Assembly (NCBI GenBank): GCA_027620655.1
Contig: JAQCDS010000003.1
Location: forward strand, 74,449 to 138,448
Reading direction: 5' to 3'
Length of the DNA: 64,000 bases
Source of the DNA: Bacteroidota bacterium
Lineage (GTDB): Bacteria > Bacteroidota > Bacteroidia > Flavobacteriales > Flavobacteriaceae
The notes beneath the pieces are model-generated. The model searched no databases, was not told where the DNA came from, and worked only from the letters and a program-made list of their open reading frames with translations. Each line of letters opens with the position of its first letter. The stretch's first letter is position 1. Of the stretch, positions 53,168 through 61,423 are shown in pieces. The translations under genes and the position numbers were made by a program.

Positions 53168-54012
53168 CTAATTATAAGTACATCAGTTGGTAGTTCGCCT
53201 AAAATATGTTCTATGTCATGAGGAAACAAACGATCCCAAAAAGAAGTTTTTATTGGCGCATTCATCACCAGTAAATCTGCCCGAACCACTTGAGCATAGT
53301 GTCCTATAGAATACCCTCTTTTACCAAAAATTGGTTGCGACTTTACAGAAATACCATTAGAGAATTCTTCCGGAACTTCTTCTAATAATTTTTTGACACG
53401 CATATTTTCTCTAATCATCAGGCGCTCTCTTATAATAGTAGATTGACGCAACGTTTTATCATCATCAACCTTGATATTGAATTCATCTTGACCCACTTCT
53501 TCAACAACAGTAACCCTAGAAGCGTTTAGTTTTTTACCGACATAAAACGCATAATTAATTGTTTCTTTAGTTTTTGGATCTTTTAACCCATTTACAACGA
53601 TATGTTTACATGGAACTCTATCAACAGAGGGGTTGATGAGCAAAAGAATAGAGCAATCAGCCTTACGAGTAATTTCTCTTGCAATAGACCCTAGATAATA
53701 CTTAAAAAATGTTTCTCTTTTAAGCGCACCAAGAATCATTAAATCAATATCATAGTTTTTGATCGCTGAAAGAATTATATCAACAGGAGCGCCTGGAAGA
53801 AAAAGAACAGAATATTTTAGTTTTCTTTCTGAAAAGCTAGCAAGGTGGTCATCAATTGTAGCTTTTTTTTCTTCATTTTCTTCTCCAACATGAACAAGAA
53901 CAAGCTCGCTATCCATAACAAGTGCAAGCCTTGAGGCCTCAAAAATATTGGCCTTTAGGTTTGGTGAAAAAGCGACACCAATGCCTATTTTTTTAAATTT
54001 TGTAGTACTCAA
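53164..54012 (-). CDS. tandem universal stress protein
   Basis: The 282-residue protein is two universal stress protein (UspA) domains in series: residues 4-130 (KIGIGVAFSPN, DLMILGALKRETFFKYYLGSIA) and 135-282 (HIVVNGLKDPKTKETINYA, ADLLVMNAPIKTSFWDRLF). The first half keeps a G-x-x-G-S-type segment (YLGSIAREI); the second is degenerate, so nucleotide binding may be limited. The start is TTG at 54012, needed to include the first strand; no ATG is upstream in frame. It is coupled to SulP downstream. Confidence 0.9.
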   Translation of the reverse strand: MSTTKFKKIGIGVAFSPNLKANIFEASRLALVMDSELVLVHVGEENEEKKATIDDHLASFSERKLKYSVLFLPGAPVDIILSAIKNYDIDLMILGALKRETFFKYYLGSIAREITRKADCSILLLINPSVDRVPCKHIVVNGLKDPKTKETINYAFYVGKKLNASRVTVVEEVGQDEFNIKVDDDKTLRQSTIIRERLMIRENMRVKKLLEEVPEEFSNGISVKSQPIFGKRGYSIGHYAQVVRADLLVMNAPIKTSFWDRLFPHDIEHILGELPTDVLIIR

Positions 54013-54079
54013 AGTATAGTTGTTACAGGTTTTTAAAGATAACCCTTTCTTTGAAAATACAAAATAATATAAATGGTGC

Positions 54080-55876
54080 CTAGTCGTTTAGCTTTAGCAC
54101 CGCCATAAATGCTTCTTGAGGAATCTCTACACTTCCTACTTGTCGCATTCTTTTCTTCCCTTTCTTTTGATTTTCCAAAAGCTTTCGTTTTCTTGAAATA
54201 TCACCACCATAACATTTAGCTGTTACATCTTTGCGGACTGCTTTTACAGTTTCTCTTGAAATAATTTTGGCCCCAATAGCTGCTTGAATAGGAATATCAA
54301 ATTGTTGCCTAGGAATCAACTCCCTAAGTTTTCCACACATTTTACGCCCAATTTTTTGGGCATTATCCAAATGTATAAGAGCAGAAAGTGCATCTACAGA
54401 CTGTCCATTGAGAAGAACATCAACACGGACAAGTTTTGATACACGCATCCCTATTGGGCTGTAGTCAAAAGAAGCATAGCCTTTAGAAACAGTTTTTAGT
54501 CGGTCATAAAAATCAAATACAATTTCTGCCAAAGGCATATCAAAAGACAATTCAACACGTTGGGTGGTAAGGTAAGTTTGATTTGTGATTTGCCCTCTTT
54601 TTTCTATACAAAGCGACATTACATTTCCTACAAAATCTGATTTGGTAATAATTGTTGCCTTAATGTATGGCTCTTCAATGCGATCTAAAATAGATGGGTC
54701 GGGCAAGTCTGACGGGTTATTTAATAAAATAATTTCATCAGGGTTTTTTCGAGTATATGCATGATAAGATACGTTTGGAACCGTTGTGATAACTGTCATA
54801 TTAAACTCTCGTTCCAATCTTTCTTGAACAATTTCTAAGTGGAGCATTCCAAGAAAACCACAACGAAATCCAAATCCTAAAGCTGCTGAGCTTTCAGCTT
54901 GAAAAACAAGTGATGCATCATTCAATTGCAGCTTTTCCATTGAGGCTCTAAGCTCCTCATATTCCTCGGTATCAACAGGGTAAATTCCTGCAAACACCAT
55001 TGGTTTTACGTCTTCAAATCCATCGACTGCCTCATGAGTTGGATTTTTAGCGTCTGTTATGGTGTCTCCAACCTTAACTTCGCTTGCATCTTTAATTCCA
55101 GTAATTAGATACCCAACATCACCGACCTTGATTTCTTGTTTAGGAGTTTGTGTTAAGTTAAGTGTTCCAACTTCGTCTGCACTATATGTTTTGCCTGTGG
55201 CAATAAATTTCACAGATTGATTTTTTTTAATACTCCCATTAACTACCTTAAAATAAGTTTCAACACCTCTAAAAGAATTGTAAACAGAATCAAATACTAA
55301 GGCTTGAAGCGGTGCTTCAGGGTCTCCTTTTGGCGCAGGGATATTAGTTATAATTGCCTCTAAAATCGACTCAATACCAAGACCAGTTTTCGCGCTTGCA
55401 GGAATTACCTCATCAGCATCACACCCCAAAAGGTCTACAATATCGTCAGTAACTTCTTCAGGGTTGGCACTTGGTAGGTCAACTTTGTTTAAAACAGGAA
55501 TGATTTCTAAGTCATTTTCTAATGCTAGATATAAGTTTGAAATGGTCTGGGCTTGAATGCTTTGAGCGGCATCAACAACCAATAATGCGCCTTCACAAGC
55601 TGCAATTGAACGGGAAACTTCATAGCTAAAATCAACGTGTCCAGGAGTGTCAATAAGGTTCAATATATATTGTTCGCCTTTGTACTCATATTCCATTTGA
55701 ATGGCATGAGATTTAATGGTAATCCCACGCTCGCGCTCTAGGTCCATATTGTCGAGGAGTTGATTTTGTTTTTCTCGCTCTGTTACAGCCCCTGTAAAAT
55801 CCAAAAGACGATCGGCCAAGGTGCTTTTTCCATGGTCAATATGCGCAATGATACAAAAGTTTCTTATGTTTTTCAT
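54080..55876 (-). CDS. lepA: elongation factor 4 (LepA), ribosome-associated GTPase
   Basis: A translational GTPase that can back-translocate ribosomes under stress. The 598-residue length is standard. The G motifs are [16 protein letters not shown] (G1), the [10 protein letters not shown] switch, [15 protein letters not shown] (G3) and VLNKVDLP (G4). The C-terminal LepA-specific domain contains [16 protein letters not shown]. The universal stress gene follows after about 67 bases and gltX precedes it. Confidence 0.97.
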   Translation of the reverse strand: MKNIRNFCIIAHIDHGKSTLADRLLDFTGAVTEREKQNQLLDNMDLERERGITIKSHAIQMEYEYKGEQYILNLIDTPGHVDFSYEVSRSIAACEGALLVVDAAQSIQAQTISNLYLALENDLEIIPVLNKVDLPSANPEEVTDDIVDLLGCDADEVIPASAKTGLGIESILEAIITNIPAPKGDPEAPLQALVFDSVYNSFRGVETYFKVVNGSIKKNQSVKFIATGKTYSADEVGTLNLTQTPKQEIKVGDVGYLITGIKDASEVKVGDTITDAKNPTHEAVDGFEDVKPMVFAGIYPVDTEEYEELRASMEKLQLNDASLVFQAESSAALGFGFRCGFLGMLHLEIVQERLEREFNMTVITTVPNVSYHAYTRKNPDEIILLNNPSDLPDPSILDRIEEPYIKATIITKSDFVGNVMSLCIEKRGQITNQTYLTTQRVELSFDMPLAEIVFDFYDRLKTVSKGYASFDYSPIGMRVSKLVRVDVLLNGQSVDALSALIHLDNAQKIGRKMCGKLRELIPRQQFDIPIQAAIGAKIISRETVKAVRKDVTAKCYGGDISRKRKLLENQKKGKKRMRQVGSVEIPQEAFMAVLKLND

Positions 55877-55902
55877 TCAGTTTTTAGCTGTTTTTAGGAG
55901 AA

Positions 55903-55910
55903 CAAAAGTA
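55903..55910 (-). promoter_or_regulatory. -7 element for lepA
   Basis: CAAAAGTA on plus reads TACTTTTG on minus, 26 bases upstream of the lepA start and directly after a hairpin at the gltX stop codon. No -33 partner is seen. Confidence 0.4.
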
Positions 55911-55919
55911 AGTAAATTT

Positions 55920-55939
55920 ATAAGACCAGACGGTCTTAT
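55920..55939 (-). repeat. inverted repeat overlapping the gltX stop codon
   Basis: ATAAGACC and GGTCTTAT form an 8-bp stem around the loop AGAC (minus: GTCT). The gltX stop codon (55936-55938) lies inside the stem. On minus the hairpin is followed by an AT-rich stretch but no clean T-run, so it may be a weak terminator or attenuator between gltX and lepA. Confidence 0.5.
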
Positions 55940-57453
55940 TGTTTGTCATGCTCAATAAGTCTATTTATTCGATGTATTGACTCTTTTTTTCCAATGTAAA
56001 AGACAATATCAAAAACATCTACACCTTCTAAAGCTCCAACAAGCGCGACTCTTAAAGGCATCATTACCTTTCCAAAACCAATTTCTTTTTCTTTTATCCA
56101 ATTAGAAACATCGGTTTTTAGGGTATTTGCAGTCTCATCATTGGCGTTGTCAATCACATGAATAAGCTCGGACAAAAGTTCTGCAGAGCCCTCTTTCCAC
56201 GCTTTTTTTAATGCTTTCTCATCATACTCATTTGGCGTCTCAAAGAAATATTTCCCAAGCCGTAAAAGCTCAGGAACAAGTTGTGCTCGCTCCTTAACTA
56301 GACCGATAACATGTTCAATATAATTTAAATCAAAAGTTGCTAATGTATTATCAACGGCAATCAGCTGTTTTGCTAGTTCTGCATTGGAACACTCTTGAAT
56401 ATAAGCGTGGTTGTACCACTTTATTTTATCAGGATCAAAACGCGCCCCCGATTTATTAACGTGATTTAAATCAAATGCTTTAGTAAGATTTTGTAGATTA
56501 AAAACCTCTTGCTCTGTTCCTGGATTCCAACCCAAAAAAGCAAGAAAATTTACAACAGCTTCAGAAAGATATCCACTTTCTTTGTAGCCAATAGCATGTG
56601 TGTTTTCGTCTTTCCATTCTAAAGGAAAAACAGGAAATCCAAGTTTATCGCCATCTCTTTTGCTTAGTTTCCCTTTTCCTGTGGGCTTCAATATTAGTGG
56701 AAGGTGTGCAAATTGAGGCGCTTCCCATTCAAAAGCTTCATAAAGTTGTTGGTGAAGCGCAAGTGAGGGTAGCCACTCTTCTCCTCTTATTACATGAGAA
56801 ATTTGCATCAGGCGATCATCTACAATATTTGCTAAATGATATGTGGGCATACCATCAGATTTGAAAAGAACTTTATCGTCTAGTGTATTACTTTCAACAC
56901 TAATTTGCCCTCTTACAATGTCGTTCATCAGAATTGTTTTGTCTTGAGGCATCAAAAATCGCACAACATATGGTGCTCCACTTTCTATTCTTTCTTTCGT
57001 TTCATTTTCAGATAAAACTAAAGAGTTTATAAGTCTTCCTCTTGTTCTGTTGTGCCAGTTGTAAATAAAGGTTTTCCCTTTTTTCTCGTGGTTTTCCCTT
57101 TCTTTAGCTAAATCTTCAGGCGTGTCAAAAGCATAGTAGGCTTTCCCTTTTTTGATGAGGATAACAATGTACTTTTTGTAAATTTCTTTTCTTTCACTTT
57201 GTCTGTATGGTCCAAAACCACCGTCTTTTCCTGGCCCTTCATCAAATGGTATTTGACACCAATTAAGCGCATCAATAATATATTGTTCAGCACCAGCAAC
57301 ATAACGATTTTGATCGGTGTCTTCTATGCGTAAAACAAAAGTACCATTATGCTTTTTAGCAAAAAGGTAATTAAAAAGGGCGGTGCGAACTCCACCAATA
57401 TGAAGTGGCCCAGTAGGGCTTGGCGCAAAGCGAACGCGAACAGATTTTTCCAT
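55936..57453 (-). CDS. gltX: glutamate--tRNA ligase
   Basis: It attaches glutamate to tRNA-Glu. Class I motifs are FAPSPTGPLHIGG (HIGH variant, about residues 8-20) and KLSKRDGDK (KMSK variant, about residue 259). The frame stays open upstream to 57501, but the start chosen is ATG at 57453. It gives MEKSVRVRFAPSPTG, the usual family start, and a good promoter lies at 57471-57502, inside the longer version. Length is 505 residues. Confidence 0.96.
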   Translation of the reverse strand: MEKSVRVRFAPSPTGPLHIGGVRTALFNYLFAKKHNGTFVLRIEDTDQNRYVAGAEQYIIDALNWCQIPFDEGPGKDGGFGPYRQSERKEIYKKYIVILIKKGKAYYAFDTPEDLAKERENHEKKGKTFIYNWHNRTRGRLINSLVLSENETKERIESGAPYVVRFLMPQDKTILMNDIVRGQISVESNTLDDKVLFKSDGMPTYHLANIVDDRLMQISHVIRGEEWLPSLALHQQLYEAFEWEAPQFAHLPLILKPTGKGKLSKRDGDKLGFPVFPLEWKDENTHAIGYKESGYLSEAVVNFLAFLGWNPGTEQEVFNLQNLTKAFDLNHVNKSGARFDPDKIKWYNHAYIQECSNAELAKQLIAVDNTLATFDLNYIEHVIGLVKERAQLVPELLRLGKYFFETPNEYDEKALKKAWKEGSAELLSELIHVIDNANDETANTLKTDVSNWIKEKEIGFGKVMMPLRVALVGALEGVDVFDIVFYIGKKESIHRINRLIEHDKQ

Positions 57454-57470
57454 TGAATTTAGTCTTGATG

Positions 57471-57502
57471 CAAAGATATACTCACTAAAGCGAACACCCA
57501 AA
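57471..57502 (-). promoter_or_regulatory. promoter of gltX
   Basis: On minus, TTTG (57499-57502) is followed by a 20-base spacer and TATCTTTG (57471-57478), a full match to the Bacteroidota -33/-7 pattern. It lies 17 bases before ATG 57453 and supports that start. Confidence 0.65.
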
Positions 57503-57588
57503 CAAAATTAGCTTTGGTTTTTGTGCTTTTTTTTCTCTTTTAAACATCTCAATTATTGTTGTAGATTTATACCCTATAAAAAGACGTA

Positions 57589-60500
57589 TTGAATCATTTT
57601 TCCAACATAAAGACCAAATTAGAGCAATTTATTAAGCGCTATTATATGAGTGCTTTTTTAAAGGGGGCTTTACTGTTTTTTGGAATTGGGTTGCTGTATG
57701 CGCTTTTTTGGATTTCAATCGAATATTTTTTTTGGATTTCATCATTAGGAAGAACGATTGTTTTTTGGTCATTAGTTTTTTTCGAAATGTTTTTATTCTA
57801 CAAATTACTATGTGTCCCGTTATTAAAGTTTTTGAAAATCCAATCTGGAATAAGTGATCAAGAAGCGGCAAAAATTATTGGTGATTTTTTTCCTGAAATA
57901 AGCGATAAATTATTGAACGTTATACAACTGAATAGTCAACCAACAACAGAGCTTATTGTTGCAAGTATTCAACAAAAAGCAAAAGAATTTGGTAGTGTTT
58001 CATTTAAAAAAGCGATACAATTTAAAGACAATTTAAAGTATTTGAAATACACTGTTTTACCCCTAATGATTATTGGGGTTGTTTACGCTTCTGGCGGTCA
58101 GTCAAACCTAAAGCAAAGTCTAAATCGTGTTGTTGACTATAAAACAACCTATACCCCTCCCGCTCCTTTTCAATTTGTTGTAACAAATAACGTTTTAGAA
58201 ACTGTTGAAAATCAATCTTTTGTTTTGGATATTAGAGTTGAAGGTAATGTGGTACCAGAACAGGTCAAAATTTCTTTTGAAAATCAAACTTATTTTTTAA
58301 AAAGAATAAATAATCAGCGGTTTCAATTTAAATTTCAAGCCCCAAAGAAAGACATACAGTTTCAAGTTTTTTCAGGGAATGTGATTTCAAATTTATTTGA
58401 ATTAAAAGTTTTGAGTGCTCCAAAAATTTTGAATTCAACCTTAATAGTCGATTACCCCATATATACAAAATTAAAAGACAAGATTGTTTCTAGCTTCGGA
58501 AATATCTCCATTCCAGAAGGCACCAAATTAACATGGAAATTTTTAACTAAATCTACCGATACTGTCACTTTTGTCAATCAAAATTCTGTTTTTTATTTTA
58601 ATAAAGACGCTAATGAATTTACATTATCAAAACAGGTTTTTACCGATTTGATGTATGATATTAATACAAATAATGATCAACTAAAAAATTTTGAAACGCT
58701 TTCCTATGAAGCACGAATTATAAAAGACCGCCCGCCACTAATTGATGTTCAACAACGTGTTGCAAACTCAATTGAGGAAGAGCTTTATTTTTATGGACAG
58801 ATCAGTGATGATTATGGCATATCATCATTACAAGTACACTATTATCCTATAGACAATGCGAATCCAAAAACCATAAAAACGATAAGTTTTAATAAAACTT
58901 TTGATTTTACCTATCAATTTCCTGTGGGGTTAGACCTTTTACCCGATACTTCATATGAATTGTTTTTTGAGGTTATAGACAATGACCCTTTTCCTAGTCC
59001 AAACAAAGCAAGATCCAAGGTTTTTACATATTTATCGAAAAGCGAAAATGCTCTTAAAGAGGAACAACTCAACGACCAAAAAGAATTGGTTGATGATTTG
59101 GAAAACACGTTTAATACATATGAAAAGCAACAGGAATTAGTTGATGATTTTACAAAACAACAGCTTCAAAAAGAGCGTCTAAATTATAATGATCAGGAAA
59201 AAACACAAGACATCATAAAGCGTCAAAAGAATCAGGACGATATGATCAAACGCTTTAATGAACAAATGAAAAAAACATTGGAACAGTTTCCAGACGAAAT
59301 GCCTGATCCTTTTAAAAAGAATTTGTCTGAACGTTTAGACGAGCAAAATAAACGCTTAGAAGAGAATGAAAAAACACTAAAAGAGCTAGAAGACTTAGCA
59401 AAAAAAATGAAGCAAGAAGAGCTCTTAGATAAATTACAAAAACTAGTCCAGCAAAGTAAGAATAGGCAGAAAAATTTAGAGCAAATGCTTGAACTTACCA
59501 AGCGCTATTATGCTTCCAAAAAGGCAGAGCAACTTAAAAGTAAATTAGAAGACCTTAGTCAAGAGCAAACTGATCAAGCTGAAAAACCTAAAAACAATAA
59601 AAGTGAAGAGCAGTCTAAACTAAACCAAAGGTTCAATAATATTTCAAAAGAATTGGATGAGCTTAGAAAGCAAAACAATTCTTTAAGTAAACCAATTTCA
59701 ATCCCTGATACAAAACAAGAAGAATTATCGATACAGACCGATCAAAACGAAGCTATGGAGAACTTAGAAGAGGTTGAAAAATCCAAATCGATAGAACCCC
59801 CCAAAAACTCATTTCAAAAGGCCAGCAAGGCCCAAAAGAAAGCAGCGCAAAAAATGAAACAACTAGCTGCTCAATTGGCTCAAAGTATGTCGGGCGGCTC
59901 ATCGATGCAGCTATCAGAAGATATCGAAATGCTAAGGCGGATACTTGACAATCTTCTTTATTTTTCTTTTGAACAGGAAGATCTTATAAGGCAGCCCGCT
60001 TCCGTTAAAACTATAAAAACTCAAAAGAACCTAAGGACTCATTTTGAACATATTGATGACAGTTTGTTTGTTGTTTCTTTGCGTCAGCCAATGATTTCAC
60101 AACAAATTAATGACGAAATATCGGACGTATATTACAATATTGACAAAACCCTAAGCTCTCTTTCAGAAAGTAGAGATTATGAAGCCAAATCGGCACAGCA
60201 GTATACAGTGACTTCAACTAATAATCTAGCAAATTTGCTAAGTGATGTGTTAAATAATCTTGAAATGCAAATGCAACCTAATCCGGGACAAGGACAAGGC
60301 GATATGCAATTGCCAGATATTATTATGAGTCAAGAAGACTTACAAAAGCAGGCAGAACAAATGATGAATGGAAAAAGGGGAGGTTCTGAAAAGTCTAATG
60401 AAAAAGGAGAGCAAGGGAGTTCAGAACAGTCAGGAGAAAATAGCAAGAACAAAAATTCTAGCTCCGGAGAATCAACAGGAAACAAACCCGATGGTTCATC

Positions 60501-60960
60501 ACCATCAGAGGGTCAATCAGAAACAGTTCAATATGGCGACCCAGAGGAGTCAAGCGAGGCGCTGTTTCAATTGTATAAACAGCAACAAGAATTAAGGCAA
60601 AACTTAGAAAATATATTAAAAAAAGAGGGTCTTTTAGGGGAGGGAAAATCTACTTTGGATGCTCTTGAGAAATTAGAGCAACTTATTGTAAATCAAGGTG
60701 TTACAAAGGAAACGTTAGCAAAAATGAAGGCCTTAAAATATGAATTTCTTAAGCTTGAAGACGCATTGCTCAAAAAAGGAATGTCTCCAAAAAGACAATC
60801 ATCTTCAAATAACAAAGAGTTTTCAAAGCCAAATACTATAACGGAAGATGATATAAAGCGACTTTTTGGAGCAGATGAAATTTTAAACAGAAAGGCATTA
60901 CCTTTGCGCCAAAACATGAAGAAAAAAGTTCAGGATTATTTCAATATAAAAAATGATTAA
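57589..60960 (+). CDS. DUF4175-type large coiled-coil membrane protein
   Basis: The 1123-residue protein has two membrane helices near the N-terminus (about residues 22-44 and 50-74), a third near 148-165, then beta-rich exported domains (about 170-480). A long region rich in Gln, Glu and Lys follows with strong coiled-coil character (about 485-760). A Gly/Ser/Asn/Glu-rich low-complexity stretch (about 920-980) and a helical end complete it. I recognise the start as typical of DUF4175 proteins of Bacteroidota, whose function is unknown. The start is TTG at 57589; the next ATG (57646) would remove conserved residues. ybeY overlaps its end by 8 bases. Confidence 0.8.
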   Translation: MNHFSNIKTKLEQFIKRYYMSAFLKGALLFFGIGLLYALFWISIEYFFWISSLGRTIVFWSLVFFEMFLFYKLLCVPLLKFLKIQSGISDQEAAKIIGDFFPEISDKLLNVIQLNSQPTTELIVASIQQKAKEFGSVSFKKAIQFKDNLKYLKYTVLPLMIIGVVYASGGQSNLKQSLNRVVDYKTTYTPPAPFQFVVTNNVLETVENQSFVLDIRVEGNVVPEQVKISFENQTYFLKRINNQRFQFKFQAPKKDIQFQVFSGNVISNLFELKVLSAPKILNSTLIVDYPIYTKLKDKIVSSFGNISIPEGTKLTWKFLTKSTDTVTFVNQNSVFYFNKDANEFTLSKQVFTDLMYDINTNNDQLKNFETLSYEARIIKDRPPLIDVQQRVANSIEEELYFYGQISDDYGISSLQVHYYPIDNANPKTIKTISFNKTFDFTYQFPVGLDLLPDTSYELFFEVIDNDPFPSPNKARSKVFTYLSKSENALKEEQLNDQKELVDDLENTFNTYEKQQELVDDFTKQQLQKERLNYNDQEKTQDIIKRQKNQDDMIKRFNEQMKKTLEQFPDEMPDPFKKNLSERLDEQNKRLEENEKTLKELEDLAKKMKQEELLDKLQKLVQQSKNRQKNLEQMLELTKRYYASKKAEQLKSKLEDLSQEQTDQAEKPKNNKSEEQSKLNQRFNNISKELDELRKQNNSLSKPISIPDTKQEELSIQTDQNEAMENLEEVEKSKSIEPPKNSFQKASKAQKKAAQKMKQLAAQLAQSMSGGSSMQLSEDIEMLRRILDNLLYFSFEQEDLIRQPASVKTIKTQKNLRTHFEHIDDSLFVVSLRQPMISQQINDEISDVYYNIDKTLSSLSESRDYEAKSAQQYTVTSTNNLANLLSDVLNNLEMQMQPNPGQGQGDMQLPDIIMSQEDLQKQAEQMMNGKRGGSEKSNEKGEQGSSEQSGENSKNKNSSSGESTGNKPDGSSPSEGQSETVQYGDPEESSEALFQLYKQQQELRQNLENILKKEGLLGEGKSTLDALEKLEQLIVNQGVTKETLAKMKALKYEFLKLEDALLKKGMSPKRQSSSNNKEFSKPNTITEDDIKRLFGADEILNRKALPLRQNMKKKVQDYFNIKND

Positions 60961-61372
60961 TTTTAACAATACAACAACTTTTAATTTACCATCAGAGTCT
61001 CAATTGAAAAGCTGGTTGAAATCAATCATGACCCAAGAGGGTTATTCTGAGGGAGAGTTAAATTTTTTATTCTGTGATGACGATCATCTCCATAAATTAA
61101 ATGTTGAGTTTTTGAATCACGATACTTTGACCGATATCATTACATTTGACTACAACGTTGGGCGTCAAATATACTCAGACATTTGTATTTCCATTGATAG
61201 GGTTCAAGATAACGCTTTAACACATAAGGTTAGTCCCACAAATGAGCTCTGTCGCGTTATGGCTCACGGCGTGTTGCACCTTTGTGGTTATAAGGACAGC
61301 ACAAAACAAGAAAAAGAGGAAATGCGAGGCAAGGAGAACCATTACCTTTCGCAGTTGGATTTAAACATATAA
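60953..61372 (+). CDS. ybeY: endoribonuclease YbeY (rRNA maturation)
   Basis: A metal-dependent RNase for 16S rRNA 3' maturation and ribosome quality control. The 139-residue length is typical. The zinc motif is HGVLHLCGYKD: His105 and His109 are present, but the third position, usually His, is Asp115. Bacteroidota proteins often show this form as far as I recall. Upstream, LNVEFLNHDTLTDIITFDYN is the conserved family segment. It overlaps the DUF4175-type gene by 8 bases and is followed by mnmG after 51 bases holding a parS site. Confidence 0.94.
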   Translation: MINFNNTTTFNLPSESQLKSWLKSIMTQEGYSEGELNFLFCDDDHLHKLNVEFLNHDTLTDIITFDYNVGRQIYSDICISIDRVQDNALTHKVSPTNELCRVMAHGVLHLCGYKDSTKQEKEEMRGKENHYLSQLDLNI

Positions 61373-61383
61373 ATGTATATTTG
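61354..61383 (+). promoter_or_regulatory. probable mnmG promoter
   Basis: GTTG (61354-61357) is followed after 18 bases by TATATTTG (61376-61383), a full -7 element. Transcription would begin near 61390, just where the parS palindrome (61392-61407) begins. Confidence 0.45.
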
Positions 61384-61391
61384 CGCAAAAT

Positions 61392-61407
61392 TGTTCCACG
61401 TGGAACA
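61392..61407. promoter_or_regulatory. parS-like ParB binding site 1
   Basis: TGTTCCACGTGGAACA is a perfect 16-base palindrome identical to parS sites known from pseudomonads and close to the general bacterial consensus TGTTTCACGTGAAACA. It lies between ybeY and mnmG, 16 bases before the mnmG ATG. An identical copy follows mnmG. Confidence 0.85.
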
Positions 61408-61423
61408 TAATTAGTTTTTAAAA

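Noticed and set aside
57454-57501. Upstream in-frame start for gltX
   Set aside because: It would put 16 extra residues before the conserved start and runs through a good promoter.
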